Below are positions 33,171 to 44,000 of a stretch of 64,000 nt of DNA, piece by piece. Under the pieces are notes generated by a model. It was not told where the DNA came from. It made no database searches and saw nothing but the letters and a program-made list of their open reading frames with translations. Numbering within the stretch: the stretch's first letter is position 1; every line of letters begins with the position of its first letter. This DNA comes from Symbiodinium natans. Its lineage: Eukaryota > Sar > Dinophyceae > Suessiales > Symbiodiniaceae. The stretch is taken from positions 118,574 to 182,573 of the forward strand of contig CAJNDS010000267.1 of assembly GCA_905221605.1 (NCBI GenBank), in the 5' to 3' direction. Made by a program: the position numbers and the translations under genes.

Positions 33171-36100
33171 GACGCCGCCCGCTGTTCTGGGGTCGGCGGA
33201 TAGGGGCATGTTGCGGCTTGTGGGGCCTTTTGGGGGGAGCATCGGCGTTATGGTTAGGGTTTAACCTGGGTTTATGGGGGTTTGGGATTCGGGTGTGCCA
33301 GGATGGTGCAGGCCTGTAGGTGTTGGAGCAGCTAGCAGACCGAGAGCGCGAGGAGAAATGCCGCGGTCATGCCATCGGGCCTCAAAAGATTAAGAAGGAA
33401 GCCAGAGAGACTCGCAATAGCAGTCATAATGGTCAATACCACGGAGAACCCAAGCAGCACTGGCAAGAGTCGAAGCCAAGAAATAGAAGGAGATCAGCGC
33501 TCTGCAAGAATACTAGCCACGACGGGGCTGTGTAGCAGTTATTCAACATGAAGTGGACAAGGAAGTCCTTTGAGTCGAATTTTTGGTCCTATTCCGGCGG
33601 TGGCGGTGCTCTTGGAGGATCATGGGCTTGTCGGTGTGCTGACCCCGCGACATACAGGGCAGGGTGCAGGGATTTAAAGGATACCAGGGTGTAAGGCTTC
33701 TTTCAAGCTTTACATTTTTTACTTTCGGCGGGGTTCGGGTCCGAAGTGGGGGGAGTCGCCCAATAGCACTCCGGATCGTCACTGAAAATGGCGCGAGGCT
33801 AAGCCAAGGGAACTTCAGGAAGAGGGTTTAGGGAGGTATTAGGAAAAAAGTGGGTTTAGTTTAGTGACCTCTCTTTTTTTGGTTGCGCTACCTGACGGCC
33901 TTAGAGACTTCTGCTGTGTCCTAGCATTCACAGACATCCCGCCTTTACAGCTAAAGCCCTAAAACCCCTAAACAGACGCGCAGCTTCATCACAGCAAGAC
34001 ACACAAACTTCGGTGTCAGATGCCACGCTTGGCCGGCAAAACGCAATCGCGGCAAGACGCAACAACTTGTCGGCTAACGGAAACTCGTCGGCCAAAACAC
34101 AAGCAATCGTCGGCAAGCCACCCGAAGCGGACCTCCGCCCGGAAACTCTCTAAACCTGGGCTCCGGAGCGAGCGATGCTCCTCGCCGGCGCCTTCGCCTG
34201 CGGCTGGGAGCGGCGGGGATTCCTGGTGTTCTGAGTTAGTCTTCAAGGTACCTTCGTAGGGTGAGGATAAATGATAGGGGTTAGGGCCGGGTAGGGTGCC
34301 GTTTTTGATATCTTGGATCAAAAGAGACATCGTCGTTTTGGTCCTACACGAAGGGGCCAAGGGATTTGCCGCATTCATGGGAGCACGGATCCCTCAGCTT
34401 GCCTGTTCTGGTGCAACCATGGGTGGGTTGCACGAGTCTGCGGGCGGCGTGGACCCCTTTTCCCCGAAGGACCGAGCCCAATGAAATGTCACTGCATAGA
34501 AAAAGCATGTTGGGCGCCAGTCATGACATGAATTGGCGAATGGCCCTCGTAAATGAGGGGGTGAGTACGGTTTCAGCAGGGACTTGGCGCCAGGCAGGCA
34601 TCCCTAAAGGCCTGCCTAAGAGGCTTTCTGAATGAAGGTTCCCTGGGTACCTTTCCCCCTTCCCCCTTGGACCCCCGCTCCCTTGAATTTTCGGATTGAC
34701 GTGGGCAAAAGTGCGCGACTCAGATCCAAAGTAGCACCTCTTCAAGCTGTGTGATGTTGCTGATCCATCCATGCAACAGCATGAGCATCTTTCCGACAGC
34801 ATCTGGTTCCCTGAACCGCAATCCTCTATTGCAAGGGTGCATGCGCTGAGTTTGCCAAAAGCACATATGTGATGAAGCCGTTATGTGTGAGACTATGGCA
34901 TCTCAGAAGGTCTACCGAGTATCCCTGCATCGCAGTTTTGTGATGATACTGCTGGCCAGGTTCAGATGCACGGTCAACCCATGCCCCATCAGTTCATGAG
35001 GCCCTAGGCCTTCAGAATCGCAGGCATTTGCTTGGGGGCTGCAGTCAGTTTCGGCTTGATTAAAGCAAAGCTGACGAGCTGGAGCAGTTGCTTTGCGCAG
35101 GACCGCTGCCATGCTGCCCCTCAAACCTGAAGCCCTCGACTGTTTAGATCTTTACAGGGCACGTTGGAGCTTGCCTATGTTTGAATCAGACGCTCTTCGG
35201 CGGTACCGACCCCTAACTGGGAGATGCTTGCCGTGGCATTCTTCTTCTCTGTTTGCCTGCTGTTCCAGAAGTTTGCCTTAGATGAGGGTGACTGTCGAAG
35301 TGCCCTTGGACCCGACTGGGGCCTTCTCTGCAGGAGTGTCGTAAGCTATGGTGGCTGCGTGCGCAGCCCAGTCTCCAAACATCTCCAGTCCGACAATAGT
35401 TAAGTTGTTTTCATCGGTTACTGGAAGGTTTAGGGTTCAGGGCTTCCAGGCTTGTGAGGCTTCCAAGAGTCGTGTCACAAGGCAAAAAACCCTAAACTTG
35501 GCCCTAAGCCCGACCCCTACACGTGACTGCGTAAGTTTCACCGCTTAGTTGGGTATAACGAAAACCCACCCCCTCCCAAACCTTGTCTTAAAGAGGGACA
35601 AGAACTCTCGCCCCTGAGGCCCTCAAACTCTCTAAGCTTACCCCCGCAACGGACATCCTACAATAAACCCTCAAGCTAAAATGGAAGGTGTACAGAAGCA
35701 GATCAACCTTGAAGTTTTTAACCTTGCCGTCCCTGCCACAAAGGCCATGTGCTTTCTGCTCGCACTACCTTGAAAGACCACAGAGATGCAACGTCTGTTC
35801 GCCCGGAATGGAAGGACTGCACAAAAGAAGGCCTTCGAACCAACCTCAGGACTACAGAAAGGAAGGGCCAAAACCCCATCGCAGAGTCCCTTTCAAGCCC
35901 TTTTCAAACCCTCCGCCCAGCCTCCAAGCCTGTTCCCAGGCCCGAAGCCTTCCCATCCTCTTCCTTATTTTCGCCCTCAGTTGAAGAAGCTCAGAAACGA
36001 AAGCACAACTTTCGCTCAAAACCCGGGACCCAAACCCTACACACCTTGTATAAACCCGAAGCCCTCCTTCCCGAAGGGCGGGGAACCCCTCTTGCTACTT

Positions 36101-37260
36101 TGCGGCCTCCGGCGTCTCGGCCCTGGCGTTTTTCCCCCTCTGGAAGGCAGGGCTTCCCTAGCGGGGGGTTTAGGGGGTTTAGGGATTTAGGTTGGGATGT
36201 TCCCCCTTTTTTTAGCAGTCCCATAGTCCCTATGGTTTCAGGGTTCTAGGCTCCTAGGGCAAAGTTTTGAGGTTGCGGATTTTCGGGTAGGTAGGGTTGG
36301 GAGATTAGTTTGTTTTTTCTTAGGGGCGGAGGGTCCCTCCGACCACCGTGCCGACCGCCACCGCTCGAAACATACACCCAGCCGCCCCCCCCCAGAATAG
36401 AGTCCACCACCCAAATCGCTGAGACCGTTGCAAACAATCCCCCAAAGCGTTGGACACTGCCTGAAGTTGACACTTGCCCTACTTGAAAACATGTGTTTTT
36501 CCTGACCCATTCCCACGACGCCTGAACTCCCAACCACACCCCACATGAAATGGGGGTGCTTTGAATTTCGAATTCGGACCGTTGTGGAGGTTCTTGTGGA
36601 TTCTTTGTTGCGGTCACCTAAATGGCACGCTAGTTCTGAACAACACTCACTCTCGTGCTTGACTCTCAAGTTTTTAGCTCTTCACCCTCCCCCCGTTCCC
36701 TCGCCCTCCCCACGCAAGGCCAGGCCCAACCTTTTTTTCTTGTAGGAGATGTTTCGTGTCGATGTGTGCGGTTTGGAGGGGTTCTAAGGGTTTGTGGGTT
36801 ACAGGCCTCGCAGGCTTCGAGGGTTTAGACGACTGTGCTTCAAGGCTGTAAGGTTTCAAGATTCCTGGCTTGCACGCAGGCGGCTGCGATCGGCCAATCC
36901 GGGTACCAGGTGGGGTAATACAGGAATATGTTACCACCCGGCCCAGAGTGCACATTCTACTTGAATGTACCCTAATATTGGAGAAGGTTTCGGAGTTTAG
37001 GAGCCCTAAGCCCCAGACACTAAACACTGAACCCCAAGGCCAGATGTCGACCCTAAACCCTCACCCTTCGGTTGCTGGAAGGAACGAACCTCGCAATTGT
37101 AGGCTCTAGGAGGGTTGGTCTAGGGTAATCTTTGGGGCTTGCAAGTCTTGTCGGCTAGGAGTTTTCGGACTTCCGGCCGTTTCTTCTGAAAGGCCCTTTG
37201 AATGGAGAATAATGGAGCTTAGCTGGCGCTGGCAAAACCGCTGAAACCAAAGCACAGGTT
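33171..37260. other. Gene-poor stretch
   Basis: No gene could be supported. 33320-33535 is an open, strongly charged frame (starts GTG; LEQLADREREEKCRGH) and 35749-36249 a long but composition-driven frame. Neither has a family match I recognise. Telomere-like words (GGGTTTAGGG, CCCTAAACCC) and G/T- or C/A-rich patches continue. Confidence 0.4.
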
Positions 37261-37264
37261 TGCG

Positions 37265-37330
37265 ACCCTAAACCCTAAACCCTAAACCCTAAATCCTAAA
37301 CCCTAAACCCTAAACCCTAAACCCTAAACC
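37265..37330. repeat. Interstitial telomere-type array (CCCTAAA)n
   Basis: About nine heptamers with one CCTAAAT variant. Confidence 0.95.
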
Positions 37331-37495
37331 GCCCGAAATACGAATCCCTAAGCCCGTCGAATTTCCGGAAACCAGGCCACACCTGTGGCCTGCCTCCTTC
37401 GGAGTTACGTTTATGTCTTGTTTGGATTCCTTAAAAGACATGGACTTAACATATCATAAGCTTTGGGTTTAGGGTTTAGGGTGTAGGGTGTAGGG

Positions 37496-38115
37496 TTGGG
37501 TTCGGCCGGTCCACACTAACAGTCAAATAACGCCGTGGCCTTATAACACACAGGTCAAAAATAGCACCAGGAATCCCAGTCAATTTTAGGATTTTACCGG
37601 GTGCTTCTTTTTGTGGGTCTGCTGGTGGTGACTGTTAGTCACATAGCAGCAGAAATAGCACCAGAAATAGCACAAAAAAATAGCACCAGAAATAGCGCCA
37701 GGAATAGCACAAAAATAGCACCAGAAATAGCACAAACAATAGCACCAGAAATAGCACCAGGAATCCCAGTCAATTTTAGCAGCTTAGCATTTACCGGGTG
37801 CTGTTTTTTGTGAGTCTGCTGATGGTGATTGTTAGTCACATAGCACCAGCAACAGCACCAGAAATAGCACCAGAAATAGCACAAACAATAGCACACAAAA
37901 TAGCACCAGAAATAGCACAAACAATAGCACAAAAAATAGCACCAGAAATAGCACCAGGAATAGCACAAAAAAATGCACCAGAAATAGCACCAGAAATAGC
38001 ACCAGGAATAGCACCAGGAATAGCAGGAATCTCAGTCATTTTTTTGGCATTTACCGGGTGCTTTTATTTGTGGGTCTGCTGGTGGTGACTGTTAGTGTGG
38101 ACCGGCCGAACCCAA
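37496..38115. mobile_element. 620-bp inverted-repeat element (MITE-like, hAT-type target duplication)
   Basis: The ends are perfect 30-base inverted repeats (37496-37525 and 38086-38115), beginning TTGGGTTCGGCCGGTCCACA on each strand. They are flanked by the same 8 bases, GTGTAGGG, at 37488-37495 and 38116-38123. Terminal inverted repeats with 8-bp duplications are the pattern of hAT transposons. The inside has no transposase: it holds three copies of a module (TTTACCGGGTGCT, then a TGGGTCTGCTGGTGGTGACT-like phrase) joined by arrays of a 12-base AGCACCAGAAAT unit. It is therefore a non-autonomous element. The insertion is within TTTAGGG-type DNA; since GTGTAGGG resembles that DNA, the duplication is suggestive rather than proven. 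Confidence 0.8.
37650..38030. repeat. 12-base minisatellite inside the inverted-repeat element
   Basis: Arrays of AGCACCAGAAAT and variants (AGCACAAACAAT, AGCACCAGGAAT), interrupted once at about 37770-37850 by the internal module. The repeat is in phase with a frame encoding IAPEIAQ-type peptides, which is a by-product of the 12-base period. Confidence 0.9.
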
Positions 38116-38118
38116 GTG

Positions 38119-38208
38119 TAGGGTTTAGGGTTTAGGGTTTAGGGTTTAGGGTTTAGGGTTTAGGGTTTAGGGTTTAGGGTTTAGGGTTTAGGGTTTAGGG
38201 TTTAGGGT
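38119..38208. repeat. Interstitial telomere-type array (TTTAGGG)n
   Basis: About 13 perfect heptamers directly after the inverted-repeat element. It is the continuation of the TTTAGGG-type DNA at 37466-37495 into which the element inserted. Confidence 0.95.
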
Positions 38209-38410
38209 AGAGGGGCTTCAAAGGGCTCCAAGGGCCCCTAAATCCCAAAGGGCCCCTACACCCCTCAGGCACCGAGCCGCCCCGAAATCCGACAACCCTA
38301 CAACCCCAAAACCCTGACCCCCAAAACCCTAAAACATCCTAACTTCCGAAAACCCTACAGCCCTAGAACCCCCTAAAGCCCTAAAACCCGAAAGCCCTAA
38401 ACAAGCCCTT

Positions 38411-39080
38411 TGGAAGGTGGCCGGACAGGGCTACTGGCAGAAGTACTTCGAGGCCATGAAGCCCCCTTGGAGAGGCCGGGTGTGGGGTGCTGTTTGAGGT
38501 TTTGGGCTTTTAGGGGGCTTTTAGGAGTGTAGGGGTTGTTTGGGGGGTTTCAGGGGGTTGGGGGGGTTTCGGGCGTTTAAGGGTTTAGGGGTGCTCACCA
38601 CTCATGCCCTAAACCCCTCTAAGCTCCGACCTGAGAACCCAAAACCTGGCAAGGTCGGGGCACTCAGAAAAGGAGGGGGAGGGGAGGGATTGCTTTGGGT
38701 CGTCCTAGATAAAGCCGCCCGCTTGCTCGCCTTCAGGTTCGATCGTGGTCATTGGCAGCTCGGCAGCACTACAAGTCTTCAGAGTGTGCAAATGCCCTCG
38801 CCTGCCTACGACTGCATCAGCCCACGGTTGGAGTTGTGAAGTAGCGGCATTTCATGTCTCGCAGCTTCAGGCCTGGATTTGTGATTTGCCCGAACCAGAA
38901 CTCCAAAACCCCAAGGCCTGAACCCTAAGCCCTCATTCTTCACGTGCTCTTGGGGGCTTCAGAGGATCCCATGTAGGAAGATGTTTCAGAGGGTTTGCAG
39001 GGCCTACCTGAAAAAGAAGAGAGCAGGCGGCATGACATGGGCTCGCGCTGCCATCTTCTACGGCTCGGACACAGGCGAGA
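38411..39080 (+). CDS. Two candidate exons of unknown gene, upstream of the carrier gene
   Basis: 38411-38474 reads VAGQGYWQKYFEAMKPPW, and about 38979-39075 contains RAYLKKKRAGGMTWARAAIF then YGSDT. Both are preceded by C/A-rich and followed by G/T-rich intron sequence, as supported exons are. They may be the 5' part of the mitochondrial carrier gene or a separate gene. No family was recognised. Confidence 0.4.
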
Positions 39081-40049
39081 GACCCCCAAGACGAGCCCCT
39101 TAGACTTCAACCCTGAAGACCCCCAAAAAAACCCTCAAAGGCCTCAACCCCCAATTCCCGGAAACACCCTTAAAAGCCGAGCAGCACCCAAAACGCCCAA
39201 CACAGAATTCAAAGGCCTGGGGAGATAAAAAGGGGCGCACCGGGCAGCTGCTTGCGAGGAGAAGAAGGGGATTGAGGGTTTAGGCTTGAGAAGATTAACG
39301 TCTGGAGTTAGAAGTTCGGGCAGGGCTTTCACCCCCTGAAAGGGTTGTAGCCGTTGTAGCGTTTACGATCTTTACTCTTCAGGCATAACCCCTCCCCGAC
39401 CTCGAGCCCTCGCACGCCAGGCTCCAAGTGGATGCGACAGCAGGCTGCCATATGCGGTTTCAGGGCTTCGGGCTGAGGCCTAAAGCAAAAACCCGAATTA
39501 GCTTCCCTCTTCCTTGTACAAACTAAGCCCCGAAAACCCGCAGGATCTAAACTTCATGCGCGTTGCTGTGTGGATTGTGGTTTCTGCAAGATGCGGGCTC
39601 TCAACAAAATCAGAGGTCACGGTAGAGCGTCACCGAAAAGCGAGGTGTTGCCCAGCACACCAAAGCTGCAGTCCAAAAAAGGGCTCATGGCGCCCAATCA
39701 AGCCATACGCACCCTCAGCCCGGCGGTGTGTGCTGCTTTGCGGTGGCCAGCGGCCACCGCTGCGTAAATCAAGATCTGCCACTTTACCAAGCCGCGCGGG
39801 CGCATGACACGTAGTGAGGGGTCAGGGGCACTGCAAACTGCATACACCAAGCTCCGCACCCCAAGCCCTAAACCCCAAACCCAGTACCCCTAAATCAGCC
39901 GAAGGCCTTCCACACCCCCTAAACCAGCCTGGCGTGCAGGGATTCAGCACGGGCTTGGCAGCCACCCTGCCGTCGCTTTGCGTCTCTGCCTTCGCCCAGG
40001 CCTTGAGGGTTTGCTGGCTCGGGGGCTATTTGCAGTTTTAGGAGGGTTT

Positions 40050-40740
40050 TGTTTACATATATATATATATATATGTATGTATATATGCTGTTGTATATGT
40101 GTTTTCATTAGTCTAAGATAATTGAATATTCTCATCACGTAATAATGCAATAGTATAATATGATAATATAGACATAATATGTCTATATCATATGTATATA
40201 AAAAAGTAGACTAGCATAACACTAGCAATACAGTATAATATAGTAAAATATTGTAATGTTAATATAACATATGAGTATAGTATTGTAATGGTACAAGGAT
40301 ACCGTCATATGTACAATAACCGCAAGCAAAATAAAGACAATATACTGAAGACATACAATAATATACTATTATTTTTTAAACACAAATGGCAGTCTAAGAA
40401 TGCAAGAATCTAAGAATCTACGGATATAAGAATATATGCATACAATAATACAAGAATATAAGGATATACGAATACTCTAGTATAGCAATACACGAAACAT
40501 GATCACACGAATATAAGAAGACAAGATCAGATAAGGTAGTAAATCGTAGTACGTATACGATAGTATAAGAGTACAATAACGAGAATTATTGGAGCTGTAA
40601 GAATATAAGAGTATACGAATCCAAGGTTCGAAGAATAACACTAATGTAAGAATATTAGAATGTGAGAATATGAGAATCCAAAATCTCAAAAAAAGCATAT
40701 AAGAATCTAAGAATTCCAGTAGGCAAGAATATGAAGGCAC
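40050..40740. repeat. AT-rich degenerate simple-sequence island
   Basis: Begins with (TA)n near 40057 and continues as A/T-rich sequence with loose repeats of AAGAATAT/AAGAATCTA, especially 40395-40730. The - strand frame over it (40477-40890) is I/L/Y-rich because of that repeat and is not supported as a gene. Unlike the island near 10.6 kb, no protein-like frame was seen. Confidence 0.7.
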
Positions 40741-41026
40741 TTCCAGACATGTTTTTGGCTCGGGATCCAGGGTAGAAGTTGGCAGTCCCACGTAGGTAGG
40801 CAATTTTTGTAGAGTCGTGCCACGGCAGGCGGTGAACCAGCCTTTTGTGCGGTCATCGATCATGCTCCAGAATCCGGGTGAGGCCAACAAGGGTCAAGCA
40901 GTCACGATCTTGCCGCTGCATTGGTGAGGGGGGGTGGGAAGGGAAGGGGCGGGGGTGGGTTACTTCATTTGTTCCCTTGCCCCCCTCCCCCCCACCCCCC
41001 CTCCCTCTGGCTCGGGCACTTGCCAG

Positions 41027-44000
41027 GAACTTGCAAAGAAGACCTTTCCCAACATGGCGATGCTGAGGCGCTGAGCTTCCTGCAGCTGAAAAACCCGGAG
41101 AGGTTTGTGGGACTTCGAAATCACTGCAGAGAGCCTTGGAAGCCCAAACCACTCTCTTTACATTCTCGCGAGAATTGCTGGCCCCTTTTCACTACTGGCT
41201 CTCGGAAGCTACCCAAAGGCCACGAGGAACCTCCAACCCGACACACCCTCCAGTTAAACCCGAACCCTTGTGGGAGAAGCCATCTCCGGACAGTCGCCAA
41301 CATTTTCCAACGAGTTTGTGAGGCACCTGGCCGCCACCAAGGGCATCTCAAGCTGGTTCACAGGTGGCTCGAATTCACGCTTGTTTGGGTTTACGGCTTC
41401 GGCGTCTAGTTGCTTTTTGTATGCTTCTTCTTGGTCTAGAGTTTGAACCCACCGCAGGCCGTTTTCTATGTTACCATGCTTTTGCATGGGCTTAGGAGGA
41501 TCGACCTTGGGAGTGTTTTTTGTCAGAGGCTTTAAAGGGCCAACCCTGATCCCTAGACCCGAAGCCCTGAAGCTCTTTTCCTTTGTCCAAGCTCGTTCTT
41601 AGTACATCCCTTAACCCTGCTCGTACAATTTAACCCCCTTTCCTTTCTCCTTTTCCCCTTCCCAAAGCCGCGAAGCCGAAGCCCCAACACTGCTTCATAC
41701 GAGGCGCTCGTGGGGTTTACGTCTTGACGGTCTGAGTCCTTTTGTAGCTCGCGCAGTGTATGTTTCTCTTTTCGGGCCCGCTCAGGATATCAAGACAAAA
41801 CCATATGCCTCACTTCCTAAACTTCCTAAACTTCCCAAACTTCCTCAACTTCCTCAACTTCCTCAACTTCCTAAACTCCCTAAACTCCCTAAACTTCCTA
41901 AACTTCCTAAACTTCCTAAACTTCCTAAGCCCCAAACCCCAAGCCCCAAACCCTAAACCCCAAACTCTAAACCCTGAACCCTAGCGCCCTCAACCCTAAA
42001 CCCTACAAACTCCCTAGAACCCCCACAGCCAGACTGAGGCCTGGACGCCGCCATCCTGAAGACCGCCCCCAAATACATGGTGGCAGGGACCCCCGGGTCC
42101 TGCGATGCTCGTGTGGGGCTTTAAGGTTTAGGGTTTAGGGTTTAGGGTTTAGGGTATGAAAAGTGAGAATGAATATCGTGTGTGGCGATTCTTATGAGGC
42201 TTCTTAGGGTCCTTATATGATTATGATGATGTATGACTTATTTATGACTGTGCTTATGAGTATGACTTATTATAGTGAGAAGGAGTGTTGCTTGCAACGG
42301 TCATTATGATAATCGTTGATGTTCTAGACTACAAATGGTTGTTAGCGTGATTTTCCAATCGGCTGTTTTTCTGACTATGATGATTAGCTGACTTTTTGGG
42401 ACGACTGTGATGATCATGGCCGTCGGGTTCAGCTTTCTTAGGGGTGTTGGTCCCCATGCCCCCCCCATTTTGGACCCAAACGGGGTTCCCTTCATTTCCC
42501 GGTTACCGGGGGGTGGGGCGCAAAGTAGGGTTTAGGATGGCTATTGGGGGCCAAGGGCGCCTGCGGTTGTTTGCCACGAGGCCTCAAACGTGGTAGAAGT
42601 TCGCAACGCCGCAACCGTCGCAATGCTCGTGACATTGGTGTCATTCGCTTTCGTCTGCGGCGCCCTCGCCGGGGACGAGGCTGAGCGCCCTGCGCTTCGA
42701 GGCACCAAAGAGACCAAGGAGACCTGGCAAGGCAGGGACAAGGAAGACAAGGACTACAAGGAAGGCTGGCATGATCACGAGATACGCCCCTGGGCTCGCG
42801 AGGAGGAGCACCGCCCCACCCGCTGGGTCCCGTCCTGGGGTCCTCCCTTTGAGAATACATGCGCTGATCTATGTGACTCTTGCGAGGTTTGCGTCGGCGG
42901 TGTTTGTACGGGCGGCCCTTGTTACAAGTTCGATGAGTGCCATGGTGCTTGCGACTCTTGCCAGACTTGCGTGAATGGCATGTGCACAGGCTTGTCGTGC
43001 ACAGCACAGTGTGCAGGCTGCAACGTTGGTGTCGTGATGTGTCCAGAAGGGCAGACAGCTATTCCCGGCAGCTGCACTAATGGAATTTGCCTGCAAGGTT
43101 CGTGCGTGTAGTAGGTCTGGCCGAGCCTGTGCAGTTTTAACGTGTACAGCTCGCAGGTTCTGCAGAGTCCACTATGTCACTATGCAGCTGCTTCAAGTCT
43201 GTAAAGCCAGGAGCGTTTTCTGCATGGTCAGTCGGTCGCCTTCCTATAGAGGGTGCTCATCTGCAGCTCGAGTCTGGCGTCCCATTGTCTCGACAGCTCA
43301 TGCACAGCCTTGTACAGGGCTGGAAGTGGGGACACTGGGAATGGCAATGCTGATCAAAAGCCATGTCGCTGAAGAAGCACCTTGCAACGGATGAGAGCTG
43401 CGGATTGCATCTCTAGCTGTTTGCTAACATGATTCGTGCAAGTAGTCATGTTGCATCTCTTCCTTGGCTATGGTTTTGATGGGTAGACACCGTCAGATTC
43501 CCGCAAGCGTGCGTCTGCGCCAGAGGCCGTCGTGATCAAGGATTACATGGGACAGTGGTTGGCGCCGGTGGACCCTAAGGACAAGCAGGCCAGGCCGTCT
43601 GTCGTACATGCGTCCTAAAACAGCATGTCAAGCCTGCGGCAATATGTAAACCCTCCTGCGAGGAGTTTTGAATCTAGTGCTCCCAGGAGCAACTGCGCAG
43701 CTGCTGGCGGGGTGGTTCCATGTTTGCATGTCCAAGTCTGCAATGCGAGAGAGCAATGCTGCACAACATCAGCTACACGCGTGCACACACACACACACAC
43801 GTACACGTACACGTACACGTACACGTACACGTACACGTACACGTACACGTACACGTACACGTACACGTACACGTCGTACACGTACACGTCGTACACGTAC
43901 ACGTCGTACACGTACACGTGCACGTACACGTACACGTACACGTACACGTACACGTACTCGGCAAGCATGTGAGCCTCTGGCGACACCGAGCGGCCCCCTC

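Noticed and set aside
37601-38088. Frames encoding IAPEIAQ-type repeats
   Set aside because: By-product of a 12-base minisatellite inside the inverted-repeat element; no start context and no non-repeat part.
41811-41935. CRISPR-like array of short repeats
   Set aside because: Continuous 9-base tandem repeat without spacers; eukaryotic context.
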